From the NCBI GenBank assembly GCA_016793585.1, contig JAEUJR010000530.1:1-10225 (forward strand): a DNA stretch of 10,225 nucleotides, written 5' to 3'. The notes under the pieces were generated by a model. It was given only the letters and a program-made list of their open reading frames with translations, was not told where the DNA came from and made no database searches. Made by a program: the position numbers and the translations under genes. This document shows, in pieces, positions 1 to 7,423 of this stretch; the stretch's first letter is position 1, and each line of letters begins with the position of its first letter. Source of the stretch: Archangium sp. (lineage in GTDB: Bacteria > Myxococcota > Myxococcia > Myxococcales > Myxococcaceae).

Positions 1-1
1 G

Positions 2-511
2 AGCTCGAGCAACGTGTACCTGCACGGCGAGCTCACCATCGACGGCGCGGGGCGCCTGCTGTTCCCCTCGCTCGACTACACGGCCACCACCGACAGCCAG
101 CTCGTCGCGTGGACGTCGGCGTCAGGGCGCTCGTCGGTGCCTTTCCCGAACAGCCTCAGCAGCCGAACCTCGGTCGCCGTCGCGTCGCCTGCGCGGCTCT
201 ACGCGCTCGGCGGGTTCGGCGTGATGGACGTGTCGCTCGCCACCACCTTCGCGAGCAGCACCATGCAGCGCTCGCTCGTCGAGACGTTCACCACTTCGCA
301 GCACGCCATCGCTGCCGACTCGGCCGGGCTGCCGCGACTCGTCGTGAATCACGGCTCGACGCTCGAGGTGGTGCGCTCGATGGGCTCCCCAGGCTTCTGG
401 GAGTGGCTCGAGCTGGGGCCTGCCGACTCGGGCCTCATCGACGCCTCGGTCGACGGTGCGAACGAAACCCGCGCGTGCTTCGTGCGGGCCGGCAAGCTGA
501 TGCTGTATTGA
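2..511 (+). CDS. 5'-truncated hypothetical protein, propeller-like
   Basis: The reading frame is already open at base 2 and runs to a TGA at 509-511, giving about 169 visible codons, so the true start most likely lies before the window. An internal GTG at 14 gives the shortest plausible start but has no ribosome binding site visible. The protein is rich in Ser/Thr/Ala/Gly with alternating short hydrophobic stretches (for example ARLYALGGFGVMDVS and LPRLVVNHGSTLEVV), as in extracellular beta-propeller or BNR-like repeats of myxobacterial secreted proteins. No catalytic motif is seen and no family can be named firmly. Codon use matches the following genes. The next gene starts 3-6 bases after its stop, so the two are probably translated from one mRNA. 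Confidence 0.7.
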   Translation, partial: SSSNVYLHGELTIDGAGRLLFPSLDYTATTDSQLVAWTSASGRSSVPFPNSLSSRTSVAVASPARLYALGGFGVMDVSLATTFASSTMQRSLVETFTTSQHAIAADSAGLPRLVVNHGSTLEVVRSMGSPGFWEWLELGPADSGLIDASVDGANETRACFVRAGKLMLY

Positions 512-514
512 GCG

Positions 515-1396
515 GTGGTGCGTTGGCCGCTGCTGCTCTCGTCGCTCCTCGCGTGTTCACCGCCGGCGATGACGGTCGACGCCGGGTCGACGCCAGTCGA
601 CGCAGGCCCACCGCGCGTGGTCGATGGCGGGCTCGTCGGGCCCTTCGCGATGGGCACCATCACGCTCTCGCAGCGGGTGCGTGAAGAGGTGACTCGCACG
701 CTCATCACGGCCACCGTCACCGCCACCTTCCTCGACGTCTCTGCCGGTACGCCGAACCCCTGCGTCGAGCGGGTCGAAGGCGCCTGTGTGGTGCGCGTGT
801 GCAACGTGGGCAGTGCCATCACGGGCGCGAGCGTGTCGGCTGGCCTGCTCACCTTCGACGGGCTGCTGCCCCGAGACCAACCCGACTCGGGTCTGGCAGA
901 CGCGGGGCTCTTCGATGGCGGCTGGGCGCTCGCGCCGAACGATGCCGGCCTCGTCTCGGAGTCGTTCACGCAGCGGCTCTTCTTCGGCGGCAGCGAGCTG
1001 GTCGTTCACGCCGAGGGCGCCACCGTGCCGCCGTTCACGAGCCCTCCGCTGACGACGCCCGCTCAGCTCACCGTCTCGACGCCGCGCTGCGTGCCGGCCT
1101 GCGCCCCCATCTCGCGGAGCACTCCGTATCGCGTCTCGTGGTCGGGCGTGTCGAACGCCGAGGCCGAGGTTCGGCTGAGCACCCCGCAGGTGACGGTGAC
1201 GTGCCGCGCGCCCGCCGAGCAGAACGCGCTCGAGGTGCCAGCGTCGTTGCTGCAAGAGCTCACGCCGTCGGTCGCGGCCGGAGAAGCGACCCTCACCATG
1301 CTCGCGCGCACCTCGGTCTCGCTCGACGCAGGCCCGTGGAACGTCGTCTTCTCGGCTGAGACGCCCACGCTGCTGCCCGTCACCGTGCTTCCCTGA
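515..1396 (+). CDS. DAG-rich hypothetical lipoprotein
   Basis: This is a 293-residue protein beginning with tandem GTG codons at 515 and 518; either could be the start. The N-terminus is a lipoprotein signal: VRW, then a hydrophobic run ending in the lipobox L11-L12-A13-C14. After Cys14 comes a flexible stretch with repeated D-A-G and D-G-G motifs (residues about 22-40 and again 124-145), a hallmark of Myxococcota lipoproteins. The rest is beta-rich with four Cys in the middle (NPCVERVEGACVVRVC) and a second pair (RCVPAC), probably disulfides of a secreted domain. No enzyme motif is visible. It sits 3 bases after the truncated upstream gene and 49 bases before the OmpA-family gene, so an operon is likely. 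Function is unknown; envelope location is inferred from the signal. Confidence 0.8.
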   Translation: MVRWPLLLSSLLACSPPAMTVDAGSTPVDAGPPRVVDGGLVGPFAMGTITLSQRVREEVTRTLITATVTATFLDVSAGTPNPCVERVEGACVVRVCNVGSAITGASVSAGLLTFDGLLPRDQPDSGLADAGLFDGGWALAPNDAGLVSESFTQRLFFGGSELVVHAEGATVPPFTSPPLTTPAQLTVSTPRCVPACAPISRSTPYRVSWSGVSNAEAEVRLSTPQVTVTCRAPAEQNALEVPASLLQELTPSVAAGEATLTMLARTSVSLDAGPWNVVFSAETPTLLPVTVLP

Positions 1397-1445
1397 CAGG
1401 TGAAGTGGTTGACGGCGGCGCTCCGCGCGAGTGGCGTGCCGGCGC

Positions 1446-2777
1446 ATGAACGCCCTCCGCGCCGTCCTGCTCGCGTCGCTGTGCTCCGTCGCCGCCTTCG
1501 CCCAACCGAAGACCGTCTCCGAAGACAAGGAGTGGTCGAAGCCCGCCGCGGCCCTCACCAACTCGCTCGAGGCCGAGTTCATCGTGCGCGTCGGTGACGT
1601 CGACAACCTGAACTTCGGCTGGCCCGAGAACTTCGACCCGTTCTGCGGGCGCATGACCGAGGCCCATGGCTACCCCTGGGAGCCGTTCCCCGGCGACCTC
1701 GCGGGCACCGATCGCATTCTGCTCTCGTCGAAGCTCAAGGCCGGCACCAACGGCGGCTGCGGTGGCGATGGCTACTCGGGCACCTTCGACCCGAAGAAGT
1801 CGAAGCCGGTGCCGCTCGTGCTGCCCACCACCATTCTCAAGGGCGCGACGGTGAAGAACGCGTACCTGCAGCTCTTCATCGACGACTTCCAGGCGCCGTC
1901 GTTGTGCTCGAAGTTTCAGGTGCTGGTGAACGGCAAGCGCTTCGTCGAGGCCGAGAAGGTGCTCAACGCCATCGACCAGACCGGCCCGGTCGGAAAGCTC
2001 ATCAGCATTCCGTTGCCCGAGGAGTTCTGGAGCGACCTCACCGGCGGCAAGCCGCTCACCCTGCTCGTCGACGAGACGAAGGGCGCGCAAGACGGCTTCG
2101 CGCTCGACTTCGCCCGGCTGCTCGTGAACCGCAAACGCGAGAACACCTGCAAGGGCACCCTCAACGGTCGCGTCGTGCAGGACGAAGACGAGGCGCCCAT
2201 CGCGAAGGCCCGCGTCACGCTCGCCGACAAGACGGCCGTCGAGACCGACGCCGACGGCCAGTTCAGCTTCAAGGACGTGCCCACCGGCTTCGAAGTGGTG
2301 ACCGCCTCGGCGCAGGGCTTCGCCGATGGGAGCGGAGGCGGAGACGTCGGCGTCGGTGACGAGCCCGGCTTCGTGACCATTCGCCTGAAGAAGGGCAAGG
2401 CGCTGGTGTTCGACAAGAAGGAGATCGCCGTCGGGCAGGCCTTCAACCTCGACAACATTCTCTTCGACGCGGGCAAAGCCGACTTGAAGAAGGAGTCGAA
2501 GCCCGAGCTCGACAAGGTCGTCGCCTTCCTCGAGGCGAACCCCAACGCCGAGATCGAGCTCTCGGGCCACACCTCGTCGGAGGGCGAAGCGGCGATGAAC
2601 CGCTCGCTCTCGTACCGGCGCGTGAAGGCCTGCAAGGACTACATCGTGAGCAAGCGCGTCGACGCGGGCCGCATCATCGCCGTCGGCTATGGGCCCGATC
2701 GCCCGGTCGCCTCGAACGCCGACGAGGCGGGCCGCAAGCAGAACCGCCGCGTCGAGCTGCGCGTGGTGAAGAACTGA
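1446..2777 (+). CDS. OmpA-family outer membrane/periplasmic protein
   Basis: The ATG at 1446 gives a 443-residue protein with a clean signal peptide (MNALRAVLLASLCSVAAFA, cleavage after Ala19). A GTG 15 bases upstream would add MACRR and is less likely. Residues ~45-235 form a secreted domain with the motif GDVDNLNFGWPENFDPF. Residues ~236-316 look like a carboxypeptidase-regulatory (CNA-B-like) beta sandwich (GTLNGRVV...ARVTLADKTAVETDADGQFSF). Residues ~330-443 are an OmpA C-terminal domain: NILFDAGKADL, SGHTSSEG, N385-R-S-L-S-Y-R-R and NRRVELRV. This domain normally binds the diaminopimelate of peptidoglycan. The usual Asp of GHTD is Ser377 here, while the partner Arg is kept. It is the last gene of the plus-strand run, and its stop codon abuts that of the convergent kelch gene. 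The likely role is anchoring the envelope to the cell wall. Confidence 0.88.
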   Translation: MNALRAVLLASLCSVAAFAQPKTVSEDKEWSKPAAALTNSLEAEFIVRVGDVDNLNFGWPENFDPFCGRMTEAHGYPWEPFPGDLAGTDRILLSSKLKAGTNGGCGGDGYSGTFDPKKSKPVPLVLPTTILKGATVKNAYLQLFIDDFQAPSLCSKFQVLVNGKRFVEAEKVLNAIDQTGPVGKLISIPLPEEFWSDLTGGKPLTLLVDETKGAQDGFALDFARLLVNRKRENTCKGTLNGRVVQDEDEAPIAKARVTLADKTAVETDADGQFSFKDVPTGFEVVTASAQGFADGSGGGDVGVGDEPGFVTIRLKKGKALVFDKKEIAVGQAFNLDNILFDAGKADLKKESKPELDKVVAFLEANPNAEIELSGHTSSEGEAAMNRSLSYRRVKACKDYIVSKRVDAGRIIAVGYGPDRPVASNADEAGRKQNRRVELRVVKN

Positions 2778-4691
2778 TCAGTACTCCCACTGATCGCCGA
2801 ACACCGACGTGCCGTTGTACCCGCTGAAGAGCATGACGCGGTTGCGGGTCGGGTCGAACTCCATGGAGTGGCCGTTGCGCGAGCCCGGCGGGGTGGCAGG
2901 CACGAGCTGCGTCCACGTGGTGCGGTCGAAGACCCAGGTGTCGCCGTAGAAGGTCGCCGACGCCGAGCCGCCGGTGGAGCCGCCGAACAAGAGAACCTTC
3001 CCCAGCACGGGGCTGTAGGCCATGTCGTGAAACACGCGGCCGACGGGGCTCGTCGAGGGCGTCACCGTCGTCCACGTGGCGCCGTCCCACGCGAAGGTGT
3101 CGGCGCGGTTGCCACTGTTGCCGAGCCCTCCGAAGAGCACCACGCGGCCGCCCATGAAGCCCGGGTCCCACGCGAGGGCGACGCCTTCTCGCGCCGAGGG
3201 CCCGTTCGACGAGGCGAGCGCCCACGTCGTGCCGTTCCAGGTCCACGTGTCGGCCATGTAGAACGCGCTGGCGCCGTCGGTGCGGCCGCCGAAGAGCACG
3301 ATGACGTTCCGTACCGGGTCCCACACCATGCGGTGGCCCGAGCGCGCCGAGGGCGACATCGCGGGCGTGCGCGCCGTCCAGTTCGTGCCGTCCCACTCCC
3401 AGGTGTCGCCGTAGCGTGCGCCCGTGTCGGGGAAGCCGCCGAAGAGCACGACGCGCTGTCGGGCGGCGTCGTAGGCCATGTCGTGACCCGAGCGCGCCGG
3501 AGGTGACGTCGTCGGCGTGCGCTGTGTCCAGCCGGTGGGCCCCAGCTCCCACGTCTCGGCGACGCGCGTGCCCGCGAAGAGCCGCCCTCCGAAGAGCACC
3601 ATGCGCTGCCGGTTCGAGTCCCACACCACCGCAGTCGCGTAGAGCGCCGACGGCAGCGTGATGCCGGAGCGTGCCACCCAGTCGACGCCGACCGTCTGGC
3701 AGCTGCCGCTCACGCACGTCTGGCCGCCGCCGCACGGTGGGTTCACGCCGCACGCGCAGGCGCCCGAGGCAGAGCAGGTGTCGGCGTTGCTCCCGCATGC
3801 CGTGCACACCGCGCCCGCAGTGCCGCACGTCGCCACGCTCTTCGTCTCGCAGACACCCGAGGTCGAGCAGCACCCCGTCGGACACGAGGTGGCGTCGCAG
3901 ACGCAGGTTCCGCTCGAACAGCGTTGACCCGACGCACACGCCGCGCTGCTGCCGCACATGCACATGCCGCTCGTGCAGACGTTCGCGGTGACACCACACG
4001 AAATGCAGGCGCCGCCGTTGATGTTGCACGAGCCCTGCGACATCGCCACGCAGTTGCCCGCCGACGAGCAGCACCCGCTGGGACACGAGGTGCCGTCGCA
4101 CACGCAGACCCCGCTGACACAGCGCTTGCCCGTCACACACGCGGGCCCGGTGCCACAGCCCGTCGCCGTTCCACCCGCCGTCGAGCCGCCTCCTGTCGCG
4201 ACACCTCCACCCGTTGTTCCTCCTCCTGTCGCGAGACCTCCTGCTGTCGAGCCCCCGCCCGTCGTGGAGCCCCCGCCCGTCGTGGAGCCCCCGCCCGTCG
4301 TGGAGCCACCGCCCGTCGCGAGCCCGCCGCCCGTCGCGAGCCCGCCCGCCGTGGAGCCGCCGCCCGTCGCGAGCCCGCCCGCCGTGGAGCCACCGCCCGC
4401 GAGTCCGCCTGCCGAGGAGCCGCCTGCCGCCGCGCCTCCGCCCGTGCCGCTGAAGCCGCCGCCAGAGCCACCGGTGATCAGCACGCAGGTGTTGATCTGG
4501 CAGATCTGATTCTGCGCGCAGCTTCGGCACGACGCACCGCTGCCGCCGCAGAAGTCGACGGTGTTGCCCGTCTTGCACTGCCCGTTGAGATCGCAGCACC
4601 CAAGACACGAGTCAGCGCACTTGCGCTGCGCAGGCGAACACGCGCCGAGCGCCCCGAACACCAACATCAACGAGAGGAAGGAATGACGCAT
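2778..4691 (-). CDS. Kelch-repeat lipoprotein with Cys-rich and Gly-rich regions
   Basis: The chosen start is ATG at 4691 because GGAG lies 6 bases upstream (4698-4701) and the signal peptide starts there; an upstream GTG at 4709 is in frame. The 637-residue product has a lipobox L15-G16-A17-C18. A Cys-rich segment follows (~25-70), then a ~105-residue Gly/Thr/Ser/Ala linker with hexapeptide TTGGGS repeats. A second Cys-rich part has repeated units of the type CVSGVCVCDGTSCPSGCC (~178-331). The C-terminus (~336-637) carries six kelch-type blades, each with a [VIM]-[VLM]-LF[GS]G strand, mostly paired with a D-T-W-x-W-type strand; the last VMLFSG departs from the GG consensus. Such propellers usually bind proteins or glycans at the cell surface. 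It lies 46 bp downstream of the kinase in the same direction, so it may share its transcript. Confidence 0.88.
   Translation of the reverse strand: MRHSFLSLMLVFGALGACSPAQRKCADSCLGCCDLNGQCKTGNTVDFCGGSGASCRSCAQNQICQINTCVLITGGSGGGFSGTGGGAAAGGSSAGGLAGGGSTAGGLATGGGSTAGGLATGGGLATGGGSTTGGGSTTGGGSTTGGGSTAGGLATGGGTTGGGVATGGGSTAGGTATGCGTGPACVTGKRCVSGVCVCDGTSCPSGCCSSAGNCVAMSQGSCNINGGACISCGVTANVCTSGMCMCGSSAACASGQRCSSGTCVCDATSCPTGCCSTSGVCETKSVATCGTAGAVCTACGSNADTCSASGACACGVNPPCGGGQTCVSGSCQTVGVDWVARSGITLPSALYATAVVWDSNRQRMVLFGGRLFAGTRVAETWELGPTGWTQRTPTTSPPARSGHDMAYDAARQRVVLFGGFPDTGARYGDTWEWDGTNWTARTPAMSPSARSGHRMVWDPVRNVIVLFGGRTDGASAFYMADTWTWNGTTWALASSNGPSAREGVALAWDPGFMGGRVVLFGGLGNSGNRADTFAWDGATWTTVTPSTSPVGRVFHDMAYSPVLGKVLLFGGSTGGSASATFYGDTWVFDRTTWTQLVPATPPGSRNGHSMEFDPTRNRVMLFSGYNGTSVFGDQWEY
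4249..4320. repeat. 18-bp tandem repeat inside the kelch lipoprotein gene
   Basis: Three exact 18-bp units begin at 4249, 4267 and 4285, followed by a near copy at 4303. On the minus strand they encode the hexapeptide TTGGGS. They form the most regular part of a longer low-complexity stretch (about 4150-4465) encoding the Gly/Thr/Ser linker. Units are multiples of 3, so copy number can change without breaking the frame, which makes linker length likely to vary between strains. Confidence 0.85.
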
Positions 4692-4711
4692 CACGAACTC
4701 CACTCGCACAC

Positions 4712-4728
4712 CCCCGACCGGCTCGGGG
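4712..4728 (-). promoter_or_regulatory. Hairpin between kinase and kelch genes
   Basis: CCCCGA and TCGGGG form a perfect 6-bp stem around the 5-base loop CCGGC. It lies in the 46-bp gap between the kinase stop (4738) and the kelch start (4691), 10 bases before the GGAG ribosome binding site. No T-run follows on the minus strand, so a classical intrinsic terminator is unlikely. It could be a processing or stability element, or a chance G/C hairpin. Confidence 0.35.
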
Positions 4729-4737
4729 AGTGCAAAG

Positions 4738-6936
4738 TCATGGGGAGAGGTTTCGTCGGGCCGTCTCGGCTCCAGCCCGGCAATCGAGGTCGCGCCTGAT
4801 GGTCAGGCACGCTTCCCACGCGACGAGGGCGGCGCTCCACTGGCCGCGCGCGCCATGCTCACGCGCGAGGCGCTTGTAGTCGTCGATGCTCATCTGTGTC
4901 GGGGGCGACGCGGTGCCACGCACGACGACGGGCGCGGCGCTCGGCTCGGTGATGTCGACGACGGCCTCTGTCACGCCAGGCGCTGCCAGCATCGTCAGCC
5001 ACAACACGTCGGCGCCCTTCACCGTCAGCGCGCGGCCGGGCACGAGCAGCGCCGGCACGGGCAGACTCGCCTTTCGCCGCGTCGCTCCGGGCTCGATGAC
5101 GAACACCGCGACGGGCTTCTCGCTCGGCCGCAGCACCAGCTGGTACGTCGTCTGCGGGTCGAGCGACCTCAGCTCGAAGCGCTGGGCCTCGTCGACCGAC
5201 ACGATGAGCTCGACGCCCGCGTTCCCGAAGGTCTGCACCGGCGCGACACCGCTCCTGGTGCGTCGGCCGACGTCGACGTCGACGCGCTGCCAGAACAGCC
5301 GCGTGTGCTGGTCGAAGACGAACACCGTGGTCTGCGACGAGTCGATGGGCGTCCACTCCGAGCCGACCTGCGCGATGGTGAAGGCGCCGTTCGACAGCGT
5401 GGCGGCGACGAGCTTCGGGCTCGAGGTCTCCTTCGTCGTGCGGCGCACCAGCAGGGGCCCCGAGACCGACGCCGGGAGCAGCTTCGACAGTTTGAGCCCG
5501 CTCGTCGCCGTGGAGAGCTCGACGCTGTGCACGCCCGTCAGCAGCCTCGCCTGCGCGGGGTACTCGGTGACGTTGCGAACGACCTGCGAGGTGGGCGGTG
5601 GTGGCCGCGGCGGCATCTCGACGGGAACGTCTTTCGGCGGCGGCGGCGCAGGCGGAGCGCCGAGCACGATGGGAGAGGCAGGCGGCACCACCGTCGGCGC
5701 CTCAGACGACTCGAGCGCCCCGAGCATCACCACGCCGGCGATCAACACGAGCGCTGCCGCGAAGGCGATGAGCCAGCTCCGGCCGCCGTTCGGGCGCTCG
5801 AGCACGCGCGTCTTCGGCACCACCTCTTCGAGGGGCACGTCGGCCGTCGTCTCGAGGGTGGGCGGCAACGTCGAGAGCACGCTCGCCTTCGACTCGGGCG
5901 TCTCGGGCACGGTCTGCACCCGCCGGGTGTCCTCGAGCGCGGGCTGCTGTGGGTCGGTGCGCTGGTTGCGGCTCCACGAGCCGAGCCACTCGGCGAAGTT
6001 CGGAGGCACGCTCGTCGGCAGGCCGCGCTGCAGGAGCGCCGATGGGTCGAGCCACGCCATGAAGTTGGGCACGCCCGACGCGAGGGCAATGGGCGCGTTC
6101 GTCGCCAGCCAGTCGGTGAGCCGGTGTTGCAGCTCGAGCGCCGACGGCATTCGCGTCTTCGGGTTGGGGTCGATGGCGGCGTCGATGATGGCGGCGAGCT
6201 TCGCGTCGACCAGCGGCGAGCGCATGGTCAGGCGCAGGCCCTCGGAGGCCACGCGATTCAGCTGGCCCTCCTGCGGGTTCTCACCGGTGATCAGCTCGGC
6301 CAGCAGCAGGCCCGTCGCGTAGACGTCGACGCGCGCGGTCTGCACCTCGGCGCGGGCCTGCTCGGGCGCGGCGTAGTCGGGCTTTCCGCGGAAGATGCCG
6401 GGAGCGGTGAACTGTCGCCCTTCGAGCCGCGCGCGCGCGATGCCGAAGTCGGTCACCTTCACCTGGCCCTCGTAGCTGACGAGCACGTTCTCGGGGCTGA
6501 CGTCGCGGTGAATGATGAGCAGCGGTGTGCCGTGCTCGTCGGCGCGCGTGTGCGCGAAGTGCAGCCCCTTCGCGACCTCGATGATGATGGCGACCGCGAT
6601 CGGCGCAGGCACACCGGGCAGTCCGCGCTCCTTCACGGCCTGGAGGAGCAGCGCGAGCGAGAGCCCGTCGACGTACTCCATCGCCAGGAAGCACTGGCCG
6701 TCGGTCTCTCCGAAGTCGAACACCTGCACGAGGTTTCCGTGCGAGAGCTGCATGGTGAGGCGCGCCTCGGAGACGAAGAGCGCCAGCGTCTGCTCGTCCG
6801 AGACGACCGACGGCAGAATGCGCTTCACCACCACCTTGCGAACCGCGCCAGCCATCGCCTCGTAGCGGGCGAGGAAGACCTCGGCCATGCCGCCTTCACC
6901 GAGCTTCTCGATGATGTCGTAGCGGCCGACGCGCAT
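4738..6936 (-). CDS. Transmembrane Ser/Thr protein kinase (Hanks type, PknB-like)
   Basis: The 732-residue protein starts at ATG 6936 (MRVGRYDIIEKLGEGGMAEVF). The frame is open another 111 codons upstream, but those codons lie in non-coding repeats. Kinase features: Gly-rich loop GEGGMAEVF (13-21), catalytic Lys38 in VVVK, C-helix Glu57, HRDVSPEN with Asp145 and Asn150, DFG at 163-165, activation-segment end PDYAAPEQ (~187-193) and DVYATG (~204-209). Ser replaces the usual Lys two residues after HRD, as is common in myxobacterial kinases, so it should be active. One transmembrane helix (~388-407) follows, then a Pro-rich linker and an outer domain of ~280 residues of no recognised family, ending in a short TPR-like helix pair (DDYKRLAREHGARGQWSAALVAWEACL). 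It probably senses an envelope signal and phosphorylates cytoplasmic Ser/Thr targets. It is divergent from the VWA gene and leads the kelch gene. Confidence 0.93.
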   Translation of the reverse strand: MRVGRYDIIEKLGEGGMAEVFLARYEAMAGAVRKVVVKRILPSVVSDEQTLALFVSEARLTMQLSHGNLVQVFDFGETDGQCFLAMEYVDGLSLALLLQAVKERGLPGVPAPIAVAIIIEVAKGLHFAHTRADEHGTPLLIIHRDVSPENVLVSYEGQVKVTDFGIARARLEGRQFTAPGIFRGKPDYAAPEQARAEVQTARVDVYATGLLLAELITGENPQEGQLNRVASEGLRLTMRSPLVDAKLAAIIDAAIDPNPKTRMPSALELQHRLTDWLATNAPIALASGVPNFMAWLDPSALLQRGLPTSVPPNFAEWLGSWSRNQRTDPQQPALEDTRRVQTVPETPESKASVLSTLPPTLETTADVPLEEVVPKTRVLERPNGGRSWLIAFAAALVLIAGVVMLGALESSEAPTVVPPASPIVLGAPPAPPPPKDVPVEMPPRPPPPTSQVVRNVTEYPAQARLLTGVHSVELSTATSGLKLSKLLPASVSGPLLVRRTTKETSSPKLVAATLSNGAFTIAQVGSEWTPIDSSQTTVFVFDQHTRLFWQRVDVDVGRRTRSGVAPVQTFGNAGVELIVSVDEAQRFELRSLDPQTTYQLVLRPSEKPVAVFVIEPGATRRKASLPVPALLVPGRALTVKGADVLWLTMLAAPGVTEAVVDITEPSAAPVVVRGTASPPTQMSIDDYKRLAREHGARGQWSAALVAWEACLTIRRDLDCRAGAETARRNLSP

Positions 6937-6970
6937 GGCGGGAACGCTACCGTGCCGCTCTGGAGCTGGG

Positions 6971-6986
6971 GCGTGATTTGGCACGC
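6971..6986. promoter_or_regulatory. Short inverted repeat upstream of the kinase
   Basis: GCGTG and CACGC flank six bases (ATTTGG), an unusually AT-rich spot in this region, 35-50 bases before the kinase ATG. The position would suit an operator or promoter element. At 5 bp per arm it could be chance. Confidence 0.2.
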
Positions 6987-7073
6987 TCTCGACGCGCGCT
7001 GGCGTGACGCTCCCATGCGAGAGCGGCGGCAGGGTCGCTCGACGTGTGTCGCTGCGGTGCAGGCTCGCACGCC

Positions 7074-7380
7074 GAGAGGCAACGGGTCCGCGGTGGGCGC
7101 GGAGTTTCTGCCACTCGACTCTGAGGGCCCTCGCGCATCGAGAGGCAACGGATCCGCGGCGGGCGCGGGAGTTCTGCCACTCAGACCGCTGGAGGCCCTC
7201 ACGCAGCGAGAGGCAACGAATCCGCGGCGGGCGCGGAATTTTCTGCCACTCGACTCTGAGGGCCCTCACGCAGCGAGAGGCAACGGATCCGCGGCGGGCG
7301 CGGGAGTTCTGCCACTCGACTCACAGGCAACCGCTCCGACAGGCTGGCGTGCGCAGCGACGTGGTTTGCTGGCACTCGAC
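7074..7380. repeat. 66-68 bp tandem repeats in a divergent intergenic region
   Basis: Units start with GAGAGGCAACG at 7074, 7140, 7208 and 7275, giving lengths of 66, 68 and 67 bp; the fourth copy is partial and runs into a fifth, degenerate copy (about 7324-7380, CAGGCAACCG...CTGGCACTCGAC). Shared blocks are GAGAGGCAACG, TCCGCGGCGGGCGCGG, TTCTGCCACTC and GAGGGCCCTC. The last is a perfect palindrome in copies 1 and 3 (12 bp, TGAGGGCCCTCA, in copy 3). Because unit lengths differ by one or two bases, no frame is conserved, so the repeat is not protein-coding even though a long frame crosses it. It fills most of the gap between the kinase and the VWA gene, so it may carry their divergent promoters. 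I do not recognise the family. Confidence 0.8.
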
Positions 7381-7423
7381 GTTCCGGTGATCGCTTTCCC
7401 CGGGTGCCGTACACAGGGGCGAC

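Noticed and set aside
3924..4799. 291-codon plus-strand Arg/Ala-rich frame
   Set aside because: It is antisense to the Gly-rich and Cys-rich parts of the kelch lipoprotein and shows only low-complexity shadow sequence.
6937..7269. N-terminal extension of the kinase by 111 codons
   Set aside because: The extension reads Arg-rich sequence through non-coding repeats whose lengths do not preserve the frame; the kinase domain begins right after ATG 6936.
7371..7388. Sigma-54 promoter (TGGCAC...TTCC) before the VWA gene
   Set aside because: The -12 element lacks the GC at the required spacing, and the TGGCACTCGAC part is a variant of the repeat block TGCCACTCGAC found in every unit.
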